From Nonlabens dokdonensis DSW-6 (GTDB lineage Bacteria; Bacteroidota; Bacteroidia; Flavobacteriales; Flavobacteriaceae), in assembly GCF_000332115.1 (NCBI RefSeq), contig NC_020156.1:3597501-3661500 (forward strand): DNA of 64,000 nt, read 5' to 3'. Every line of letters begins with the position of its first letter. Within the stretch, counting starts at the first letter, position 1. The translations under genes were made by a program, and so were the position numbers. Below are positions 42,718 to 49,944 of the stretch, piece after piece. The notes beneath the pieces are model-generated. The model did not search any database. It was not told the DNA's origin and saw only the letters and a list, made by a program, of their open reading frames with translations.

Positions 42718-44229
42718 TTAATCTGTTTCTACACCAGCAAACTCTTGTTGAATAGCCATTCTAAGACGTCTGTAATAATCTTCTTCTAGCCAGTCTTTAT
42801 AGTTGTTAGTATTGTTGATTATACAATACGCATATCGCCTGATGCGATCTTTGATATCTTCCTTCAATAATTTTGCAAGGATACGAGCATCAAACACATC
42901 CTCACTATTCTCTACACACCATTGTACGTGCTGTGCGATCGACTCATCGAGAACGTCTTTAGACTTGCGCCCTTCTTTGGTAATGCGTTTATAAGCTCCT
43001 TTAATATCAAAAGTGAAGTCCTTTGTATTAGGAAATTCAGCTTTTGTGGCTTCTGGCATCTGGTAAACAAAATTACGCTCGATCTCTTCATCAGAAACGA
43101 TGTTCTCCACATAGAAGTCTGGAGATCTAAAGACTTGTTGCCAGTCTACTGGCTCATTCCATAAACCAAAACGTGCTACGTTGTTTCCTAAATCAATAAT
43201 TTGAAATTCTTTCTTGCCATCTAAGATACGAGAACCACGACCTATCATTTGGTAATATAAAGTAAGCGACTTAGTTGCACGATTTAAAATAATACATTCC
43301 ACACTAGGTTCATCAAAACCTGTAGTCAAAATACTTACTGAGGTAAGAACAGCATCAGGTTTGTTTCTAAACCATCTAAGAATTTCTTTACGTTCTTCCT
43401 TTGTATTGGTATTATCTAAGTGACGTATTTCTATTCCAGCTCTTCTAAAGGTATCTTCTACTTCAATACTAGTTCTAATACCATTATTAAAAATAAGCGT
43501 CTTTTTACCTTTTGCGACTTCATTGTAGGATTGTAATAACTTATCCTGCATTGTCACCGCGGTATACAACTTCTCACTACTCTTTACAGTATAATCACCA
43601 TTCATACCTATTGTAAGACCACTCAAACCTACATCATAAGTATGCGTTACCGCTTGAGCTAGGAAACCTTGTTCTACTAAGGAGGTAATACTATTTCCCA
43701 CGATAAGCTCTCTATAATTGTCCTTCATAGGCAACTTGAAATTAGAACTTAAAGGAGTAGCGGTTACACCTAGCATAAAGCAGTGGTCAAAATACTTAAA
43801 TAGTTTTCTAAAACTATTGTAATGCGCTTCGTCAATAATAACTAGACCTATGTCGTCTAGTTCTAGTTTATCATCTTGAATACGATTGTTCAAGGTTTCT
43901 ACCATGGCAACGAAACAATCAAAGTCCTTTTGATCGTCAAGCTCCTTTACCTTAGAATTAATGACTTTATTTTTTACATTAAAGCCATTGAGCATTTTTG
44001 AAGTTTGCTTACACAACTCGATACGGTGAGTAAGAATAACCACTTTCTTACCTTTATCTCTTATGTACCTGCGTACGATCTCAGAGAAGATAACCGTTTT
44101 TCCTCCACCTGTAGGCAACTGATAGAGCAAATTGTAATCGTCTGGTTTATTGTTAATACGGTCAAAAACCGCTTCCAGATCGCGGTTTTGGTAATCGTAT
44201 AAAGATTTTATTTCAGTTTCATTTTTCAT
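42718..44229 (-). CDS. DEAD/DEAH-box SF2 helicase (RadD/YejH-like)
   Basis: 503 residues from ATG 44229 (a TTG lies two codons upstream). Walker A L-P-T-G-G-G-K-T (residues 38-45), motif II D-E-A-H in VIIDEAHYN, motif III T-A-T in GVTATPL, and C-terminal helicase motif VI Q-M-I-G-R-G-S-R. The layout resembles E. coli RadD (YejH) and other DNA repair helicases, shorter and without a Zn-finger tail. It could also be a phage-defence helicase, but no partner genes are nearby. Divergent from the VTT-protein gene. Confidence 0.85.
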   Translation of the reverse strand: MKNETEIKSLYDYQNRDLEAVFDRINNKPDDYNLLYQLPTGGGKTVIFSEIVRRYIRDKGKKVVILTHRIELCKQTSKMLNGFNVKNKVINSKVKELDDQKDFDCFVAMVETLNNRIQDDKLELDDIGLVIIDEAHYNSFRKLFKYFDHCFMLGVTATPLSSNFKLPMKDNYRELIVGNSITSLVEQGFLAQAVTHTYDVGLSGLTIGMNGDYTVKSSEKLYTAVTMQDKLLQSYNEVAKGKKTLIFNNGIRTSIEVEDTFRRAGIEIRHLDNTNTKEERKEILRWFRNKPDAVLTSVSILTTGFDEPSVECIILNRATKSLTLYYQMIGRGSRILDGKKEFQIIDLGNNVARFGLWNEPVDWQQVFRSPDFYVENIVSDEEIERNFVYQMPEATKAEFPNTKDFTFDIKGAYKRITKEGRKSKDVLDESIAQHVQWCVENSEDVFDARILAKLLKEDIKDRIRRYAYCIINNTNNYKDWLEEDYYRRLRMAIQQEFAGVETD

Positions 44230-44263
44230 AGACAAGACTCTGGATTTTCATTTTTGAGATTTG

Positions 44264-44374
44264 CAAAAGTACTTCTTTTTTAAGGTTCTTAACCTTTGTT
44301 TAGTGTTAAGAAAACCAGATTATTTTAATTCGTAATACTTTAACGTAGTTAAAGCCGTTAAAATCTTAATTTTG
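44264..44374. promoter_or_regulatory. Divergent promoter region with three inverted repeats
   Basis: TACTTTTG on minus (44264-44271) serves the helicase gene; TAATTTTG on plus (44367-44374) serves the VTT gene. In between are AAGGTT-CTT-AACCTT (44282-44296), TTCTTAAC(11)GTTAAGAA (44286-44312) and CTTTAAC-GTA-GTTAAAG (44338-44354). They look like operator sites, but no regulator is known. Confidence 0.4.
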
Positions 44375-44395
44375 CAAAGAGGAAATAAAATTATT

Positions 44396-45016
44396 TTGGA
44401 TCAATCTACAACAAAGAAAAAACCCTGGTTTCAGCCAGATCGTGCTCATAAGTATTACAAGCTTACTGGGTTCTATACTTTTGTCATAGACAGTATTAAA
44501 AAGTCTATGCCTCCAGTACTTATCGTGGTTGCTATTCTTGCTGCACTTCACTTCTTTGTAATGGATATCAACGAAGCGCTGGAGCTTGCTGTAGAAACTT
44601 TACCAGATTATGGAGTTCTTGCTTTTTTCTATGTTTCTGAAACTGTTTTAGGATTAATACCGCCAGAATTATTTATAGCTTGGGCAGGAGAAACCTCCAC
44701 TCCTATTATTAATTTATCCCTAATCGCCTTATTCTCCTATTTAGGAGGATTCACTTCTTACTGGATTGGAAGACGTGCCTTGAAAATTCCTAGCCTACAT
44801 AATTACTTAGAAGTTAAAATGGCTAAACAACTGGTAATGGCGAGAAAATGGGGCGGCGTTTTAATAGCCGTAGGTGCTTTATTACCTCTACCCTTTTCTA
44901 TGGCAAGTCTAGTCGCAGGTATGTTGAGTTACCCAGTTAAAAGTTGGGCTCTAGTAGGGTTGTTGCGTTTTGTGCGTTTTGCACTTTATGGTGCTGCTAT
45001 ATTTGCTTTAGTCTAA
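44396..45016 (+). CDS. VTT/DedA-family membrane protein
   Basis: 206 residues from TTG 44396. A TTG eight codons earlier lies inside the -7 promoter element (44367-44374), so it cannot be the start of the main transcript. The family core is visible: E-T-V-L-G-L-I-P-P-E-L-F-I-A-W-A-G (re-entrant loop 1), Y-L-G-G-F-T-S-Y-W-I-G-R-R, and A-V-G-A-L-L-P-L-P-F-S (loop 2). VTT proteins act in lipid transport or scrambling; the bacterial function varies. Four to five membrane segments. Confidence 0.83.
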   Translation: MDQSTTKKKPWFQPDRAHKYYKLTGFYTFVIDSIKKSMPPVLIVVAILAALHFFVMDINEALELAVETLPDYGVLAFFYVSETVLGLIPPELFIAWAGETSTPIINLSLIALFSYLGGFTSYWIGRRALKIPSLHNYLEVKMAKQLVMARKWGGVLIAVGALLPLPFSMASLVAGMLSYPVKSWALVGLLRFVRFALYGAAIFALV

Positions 45017-45133
45017 ATGGAGGCATTACTAACGTGAGTCAAAAACAGAAATCTGTCTTTTATTTCATCTAGTCACTATTTTATGCGCATTACTAGATTC
45101 TATTCATTGCAGTTAACTAAAATTACGATATAA

Positions 45134-45156
45134 AAAAACCGCTCAAAATGAACGGT
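45134..45156. terminator. Weak bidirectional hairpin
   Basis: AACCGCTC pairs with GAACGGTT with one mismatch around an AAAAT loop, between the convergent VTT gene and the small membrane protein gene. A/T runs lie on the left. Confidence 0.4.
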
Positions 45157-45187
45157 TGTATATAAAACATCAAATTAGAAATGTGAT

Positions 45188-45361
45188 CTAATTTTCTTGT
45201 TCCTTAAGTTTTGCTTCTTTCTTTAATTTTCTCTTTTCCAATGCAGATCCTGTAATCCAATACGGTATTGCAAACAAAGTCAAAAATAACATCAACCAAA
45301 ATCCAATGGTAAGGATTCCTAAAAATGCTAAAAAGCCTAAATACTGATCAAATTCGAACAT
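45188..45361 (-). CDS. Small membrane protein (57 residues)
   Basis: Starts at ATG 45361 (M-F-E-F-D-Q-Y-L); the longer frame to 45454 crosses a TATCTTTG promoter box (45381-45388 on minus), so it is unlikely to be translated. Residues about 8-38 are strongly hydrophobic (one or two helices), followed by a charged tail rich in Lys and Glu. Homologues of this type appear common and uncharacterised in Flavobacteriaceae, as I recall. Confidence 0.65.
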   Translation of the reverse strand: MFEFDQYLGFLAFLGILTIGFWLMLFLTLFAIPYWITGSALEKRKLKKEAKLKEQEN

Positions 45362-45380
45362 AATACTTCTGTGTTTGCTG

Positions 45381-45388
45381 CAAAGATA
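45381..45388 (-). promoter_or_regulatory. -7 promoter element of the small membrane protein gene
   Basis: TATCTTTG on minus, 19 bases before the ATG at 45361. It also decides the start codon, because a longer frame would run across it. Confidence 0.55.
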
Positions 45389-45526
45389 CAGACTACTATT
45401 TAAAAATAAAATATCTCCGTCAGATTTATTAACAAAATCCTGTTTATAAATCAAAAGTCCCTTTTTTTTAGCTAATTAATCAGCTTACTATCCTTAATCT
45501 ACTTGGATAATGCTTTTGTTAATCTC

Positions 45527-45540
45527 GCTTTCGCGAAAGC
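45527..45540. repeat. GCTTTCGCGAAAGC palindrome, copy 12
   Basis: Perfect copy (16 bp with C/G flanks) in the divergent region upstream of fumC. Confidence 0.95.
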
Positions 45541-45611
45541 GGTAAAAAGAAATTGCACATACCTGTTGTTATAATTCTCTTTAAGAACCACCTTATAAAA
45601 CGTACAGGTTT

Positions 45612-45619
45612 TATATTTG
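45612..45619 (+). promoter_or_regulatory. -7 promoter element of fumC
   Basis: TATATTTG, 16 bases before the fumC ATG; fits TAnnTTTG. Confidence 0.5.
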
Positions 45620-45635
45620 TAGAAAATCAGTTTAC

Positions 45636-47030
45636 ATGAAATATAGAATAGAAAAAGATACGATGGGGAACGTTGAAGTTCCTGCAGATAAACTTTGGGG
45701 AGCGCAAACACAACGTTCTCGCATGAATTTTAAAATAGGTCCTGCTGGTAGTATGCCACTGGAAATAGTTTATGGTTTTGCCTATTTAAAAAAAGCAGCG
45801 GCTTTTACTAATTGTGATCTGGGCGTTCTAGAAGAAAGTAAACGAGACCTTATTGCCCAAGTTTGTGATGAAATCTTAGACGGTAAACACGATGATCAAT
45901 TCCCGCTTGTGATCTGGCAAACTGGTTCTGGTACACAATCTAACATGAATGTGAATGAAGTAATAGCAAATCGTGCTCATCAACTTGCTGGTAAGGTTAT
46001 AGGTGAAGGAGATAAAACCATACAACCAAATGATGACGTGAATAAATCACAATCTTCTAACGATACATTTCCAACAGGAATGCACATCGCTTGCTACAAA
46101 AAAGTTGTAGAAAGTACCATTCCTGCGATAAAGCAATTGCGCAATACATTACATAAAAAATCTATAGACTTTAGCGAGGTTGTAAAAATAGGACGTACTC
46201 ATTTAATGGATGCTACTCCACTTACCTTAGGTCAAGAGTTTTCAGGATATGTTTCTCAACTGGATCACGGTATTATTGCTTTAGAAAATACCCTAGCTCA
46301 TCTGAGACAACTAGCCTTAGGAGGAACTGCGGTAGGAACTGGTCTTAACACACCAGAAGGTTATGATGTAAAAGTGGCAGATTATATCGCACAATTTACC
46401 GAGTTACCATTTAAAACAGCCGACAATAAATTTGAAGCTCTTGCTGCTCACGATGCACTTGTAGAAACTCATGGCGCATTAAAGCAAATTGCCGTTTCAT
46501 TGAATAAAATTGCTCACGATATAAGAATGCTAGCTAGTGGTCCTCGTAGCGGTATAGGAGAATTAATTATTCCTGCAAACGAGCCTGGAAGTTCTATCAT
46601 GCCAGGAAAAGTAAATCCTACTCAAGCCGAAGCTATAACCATGGTTTGTGCAAGAATTATGGGTAATGATACTACTGTTACTGTAGGTGGAATGCAAGGT
46701 CATTTTGAACTTAACGTGTTTAAACCTGTTATGGCAGCGGCAGTTCTTGAAAGCGCTCAATTGATAGGTGATGCGTGTATTAGTTTTGACGAGAATTGTG
46801 CTGTAGGAATAGAACCTAATAAAGAAACTATCAAGTCTTTACTCGATAACTCATTAATGCTGGTAACTGCTTTAAATACTAAAATAGGATATTACAAAGC
46901 TGCCGAAATCGCAAATAAAGCCCATGAAGAAGGAACAACTTTAAAAGCTGCGGCTCTGGACTTAGGTTACGTCACTTCTGAGGAGTTTGATGAATGGGTG
47001 AAGCCAGAAGATATGGTAGGACATAGATAA
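45636..47030 (+). CDS. fumC: Class II fumarate hydratase
   Basis: 464 residues, standard length. Family signature [13 protein letters not shown] (about residues 315-327), with catalytic-site segments [17 protein letters not shown] and [10 protein letters not shown]. It hydrates fumarate to malate in the TCA cycle. Class II enzymes are iron-free and oxygen-stable. Monocistronic, with a strong terminator after it. Confidence 0.97.
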   Translation: MKYRIEKDTMGNVEVPADKLWGAQTQRSRMNFKIGPAGSMPLEIVYGFAYLKKAAAFTNCDLGVLEESKRDLIAQVCDEILDGKHDDQFPLVIWQTGSGTQSNMNVNEVIANRAHQLAGKVIGEGDKTIQPNDDVNKSQSSNDTFPTGMHIACYKKVVESTIPAIKQLRNTLHKKSIDFSEVVKIGRTHLMDATPLTLGQEFSGYVSQLDHGIIALENTLAHLRQLALGGTAVGTGLNTPEGYDVKVADYIAQFTELPFKTADNKFEALAAHDALVETHGALKQIAVSLNKIAHDIRMLASGPRSGIGELIIPANEPGSSIMPGKVNPTQAEAITMVCARIMGNDTTVTVGGMQGHFELNVFKPVMAAAVLESAQLIGDACISFDENCAVGIEPNKETIKSLLDNSLMLVTALNTKIGYYKAAEIANKAHEEGTTLKAAALDLGYVTSEEFDEWVKPEDMVGHR

Positions 47031-47053
47031 CATCTAGTTACTGTAATATATTA

Positions 47054-47092
47054 AAGGATGCTTAAGAATTATTTTAAGCATCCTTTTTTAGT
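47054..47092 (+). terminator. Intrinsic terminator after fumC
   Basis: Stem AAAGGATGCTTA / TAAGCATCCTTT with an AGAATTATTT-type loop, followed by TTT. Confidence 0.88.
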
Positions 47093-47149
47093 TATATATT
47101 TATTTTTCTGAAATAAAAGAAACTTTTGTAATCAACTTGTTGCGTTTCC

Positions 47150-47163
47150 GCTTTCGCGAAAGC
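47150..47163. repeat. GCTTTCGCGAAAGC palindrome, copy 13
   Basis: Perfect copy (16 bp with C/G flanks) between the fumC terminator and the JmjC-like gene. Confidence 0.95.
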
Positions 47164-47236
47164 GTCATGATTTTTATAAATAAGAATATTTAAGCATTTG
47201 CACTACACCACTTTTCATTTCTCAACCAAAGAATTT

Positions 47237-48445
47237 ATGAACCACAATACTTGGAATACATTTTACAAAGACACCAAACAATTACAAAAACCAGCACAAG
47301 CACATCAGTTACTCTCACAAAGTGATATCAATCACTTACAGGTGCTGCTTATAGATGTCTTAAATGGATTTTTAAATAAAGGACAACACCACATCGGGAT
47401 GAAAATCTATATAGATAGTGAGCTACGGAATGACTATATTCTTAAATTAGTGGAGCATCCTCCTAAGGTAGGTGAATCTCTTGAAGAATGGTCGCATCAA
47501 ATTTTTGGTGAACAAAAGTTTGGAATGATTTTAATAGGACTAGAACAGTACAGTAATGCTTTTGCAGAAAAGGCCGCATCTTTGGTCTCGCCTTTGCTCA
47601 AAACTGCTGGAATGCCAGTTCATGGATTATCATTTCTGTTTTTTATGGGGAATTATGGTTTCACACCTTTTGGGATTCATAAAGAAGCTACTGGAGAAGA
47701 TGGGATCTTATTTCATTTAGGTCCAGAAAATAAACAATTTTATACATGGGACGATCCAAAGTTTAACGCACTAGACCATAATACTCAGGTATTTCATAAC
47801 GTATCTGAAATGATATCTGAAGGTGAGGAATATATTTTAGAACCTGGTGATGCTATGTTCATACCTCACTATGTTTATCACATAGGAAACACCTCGGAAT
47901 TTTCTTCAAGTGTGGTTTTAGATTATATAAATCCTCCTAAGGATCAATTTGAAAATGATTTGATACAAGCCACTGGAGAACAAGGATTAAAAAATCATGT
48001 AAATTATGAAAAGCCTATAGAAATAGAAGCCACTCCAGCGTTATGGAATCAGCTAATAGACATCCAATCAGTTCAACGAAAAATGGAACTAGTTTTATCT
48101 AGAAATATTCTTAAATTGAGAAGTAATGGTGGACTAGCAAGAAAATCTATAAGAAATCACGCTACAATGCCTAGTGATATGAATGCTAATTTCAAGGGTT
48201 TATCTATATTCCCTTTGCTTTTTGAGGTTCAAACTGATGATTCTGTGTTAATATTTGCGCGAGGACATCAAATGGTTGTCAAAAACCATCCTAACCTAAT
48301 TGAGTTAATTAATAGGCTTAATAATGGAGCAACAATTTCAGTATCGTTAGTACATAGCCTATTGGGACCAGCTTGGGATTTAATCGATGTTTTTAGTTTC
48401 TTACAAGAATTGTTTTCTAAAGATGCTATAGAGATAGATAATTGA
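47237..48445 (+). CDS. JmjC/cupin-like oxygenase with C-terminal winged-helix-like region
   Basis: 402 residues from ATG 47237; a TTG at 47198 gives 13 extra residues, but lies in a promoter-like TTTGC region. The core is a double-stranded beta-helix: G-I-H-K-E near residue 150 (first His and Glu as metal ligands), and F-I-P-H-Y-V-Y-H-I-G-N near 200 (second His). This is the H-x-E...H pattern of Fe(II)/2-oxoglutarate JmjC-like enzymes such as ribosomal oxygenase RoxA (YcfD). The C-terminal ~60 residues look like a winged-helix/PqqD-like domain (LIELINRLNNGATIS). Substrate unknown. It precedes an MFS gene in the same frame. Confidence 0.7.
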   Translation: MNHNTWNTFYKDTKQLQKPAQAHQLLSQSDINHLQVLLIDVLNGFLNKGQHHIGMKIYIDSELRNDYILKLVEHPPKVGESLEEWSHQIFGEQKFGMILIGLEQYSNAFAEKAASLVSPLLKTAGMPVHGLSFLFFMGNYGFTPFGIHKEATGEDGILFHLGPENKQFYTWDDPKFNALDHNTQVFHNVSEMISEGEEYILEPGDAMFIPHYVYHIGNTSEFSSSVVLDYINPPKDQFENDLIQATGEQGLKNHVNYEKPIEIEATPALWNQLIDIQSVQRKMELVLSRNILKLRSNGGLARKSIRNHATMPSDMNANFKGLSIFPLLFEVQTDDSVLIFARGHQMVVKNHPNLIELINRLNNGATISVSLVHSLLGPAWDLIDVFSFLQELFSKDAIEIDN

Positions 48446-48505
48446 TTAAAAGTACTTCGTGGACACATTAACCAAATAGCTTTATTTTTAAATCATATTT
48501 TTAAT

Positions 48506-49798
48506 CTGTTTAAAAAATTTGTTCTCATTTCTAGTAAAGTAAAAAATACATTAGAACTTTTATTACTCATCATTGCTGGTGAGGCTAACTTTATTTTGCC
48601 GTTTGTTTTGGCACGTATTTTTAGACCAACTGTTCTGGAGCTATATCAATTGACTAATGTTGAATTGGGTGTTTGTTTTTCTATTTATGGTACTGTAGCT
48701 TTCTTCTCTTATTTTCTAGGTGGCAGCTTTGCAGATAAATATCAGCCTCGGTATTTAATGTCTATATCACTGCTATTAACAGCAGTTGGAGGTATTTACA
48801 TGGCTACTTTTCCATCATTTTATGAATTGAGTCTTCTTTACGGTTATTGGGGTTTTACAACTATATTCTTGTTTTGGGCAGCTATGATTAAAGCAACAAG
48901 AGTCTGGGGCGGAAAGAATAAACAAGGAATTGCTTTTGGATTACTCGATGGTGGTCGTGGAGCTGTTTCTTTTGGTTTTGGACTGGTAGGTCTTTATATA
49001 TTTTCAATATTCTTAACTCAAGAAATCGAGTTTACAGCTTTAATAGAACGTCAAGAGGCTTATAAATATGTCGTACTTACGTGCTCCGCCTTAATAGCAT
49101 TCGTTGCTGTTCTAGTTTTCTTCTTTATTAAAAACGAAACTAGACCAACCGACGTTAAAGACAAAGTTACTTGGCGTCAGTTACTTCATAAATATTTAGT
49201 TGTCATTCAAATAAGGTCGGTATGGCTGCTCATGGTTATCATTTTATGTGCTTATACCGGCTATAAAATCACCGATTATTACTCGCAATTTGCAAATGAA
49301 GTTATGGGATATGATGACCTAGTTTCTGCTCAAATAGGTGGTAATCTTCTTGGAATACGTGTATTTATAGGAGTTGTAGTAGGCTTCTTAGCGGATAAAA
49401 CTAAATCTTCATTGATGATGATTTATGGTTTTGCGATTACCATTATAGGTGCAAGTATGTTTAGTTCAGGAATCATAAATGCTAACTCGACATTCCTTTT
49501 TTGGTTTGCAATAATTCTAACTGCGACAGGAGTTTATGCTTTTAGGACCTTGTATTTCTCGGCAATTCAAGAAGGTAAAATCCCTCTTGCGGTAACTGGA
49601 ACAGCAGTCGGTATGATCTCTTTAATAGGGTATACTCCAGATATTTTTATGGGACCACTCACTGGTTATTTTATTGATAACTCGCCTGGCTTGCAAGGTT
49701 ATCAGCAAATTTTTGGCTTGCTTATAGCTTTTTCTGTAATTGGCCTCATTGCTTCTGTGGCTTATTACAAATGGCATCCCAAACAAGAATCTACATAG
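48506..49798 (+). CDS. MFS transporter (NarK-like group)
   Basis: About 431 residues from CTG 48506; 401 residues from TTG 48596, the first standard start. The shorter form would lose the first membrane helix (LELLLLIIAGEANFILPF), a segment I recall as conserved in this flavobacterial transporter group, so the longer form is preferred although CTG (or ATT 48497) is unusual. The rest shows 11-12 helices with MFS loops (GSFADKYQPRYLMS between helices 2 and 3). The frame is open up to TGA 48443, the stop of the upstream oxygenase. Substrate unknown; export or uptake of a small molecule linked to the oxygenase is speculation. Confidence 0.75.
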   Translation: MFKKFVLISSKVKNTLELLLLIIAGEANFILPFVLARIFRPTVLELYQLTNVELGVCFSIYGTVAFFSYFLGGSFADKYQPRYLMSISLLLTAVGGIYMATFPSFYELSLLYGYWGFTTIFLFWAAMIKATRVWGGKNKQGIAFGLLDGGRGAVSFGFGLVGLYIFSIFLTQEIEFTALIERQEAYKYVVLTCSALIAFVAVLVFFFIKNETRPTDVKDKVTWRQLLHKYLVVIQIRSVWLLMVIILCAYTGYKITDYYSQFANEVMGYDDLVSAQIGGNLLGIRVFIGVVVGFLADKTKSSLMMIYGFAITIIGASMFSSGIINANSTFLFWFAIILTATGVYAFRTLYFSAIQEGKIPLAVTGTAVGMISLIGYTPDIFMGPLTGYFIDNSPGLQGYQQIFGLLIAFSVIGLIASVAYYKWHPKQEST

Positions 49799-49873
49799 AT
49801 TTCTAAGCATTTCATGAATTACCTCATGAGCGACTATTAAACAGCTGTAACGGCTTATCTTAGATTTGATCTC

Positions 49874-49887
49874 GCTTTCGCGAAAGC
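49874..49887. repeat. GCTTTCGCGAAAGC palindrome, copy 14
   Basis: Perfect copy (16 bp with C/G flanks) directly before a terminator hairpin between convergent genes. Confidence 0.95.
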
Positions 49888-49888
49888 G

Positions 49889-49922
49889 CAAAAAAAAGCA
49901 ACCTTCTCAGATTGCTTTTTAA
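49889..49922. terminator. Terminator between the MFS and metalloprotease genes
   Basis: Stem AAAAAAGCAA / TTGCTTTTT with a CCTTCTCAGA loop, between convergent genes. Confidence 0.7.
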
Positions 49923-49944
49923 TAAATCAATTATAAAATAAAAA

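Noticed and set aside
42718..44229. Helicase as part of a phage-defence island
   Set aside because: Neighbours are housekeeping or small membrane genes; no nuclease, methylase or integrase is nearby.
45362..45454. Longer start of the small membrane protein
   Set aside because: The extra codons run across a TATCTTTG promoter element and do not look like protein.
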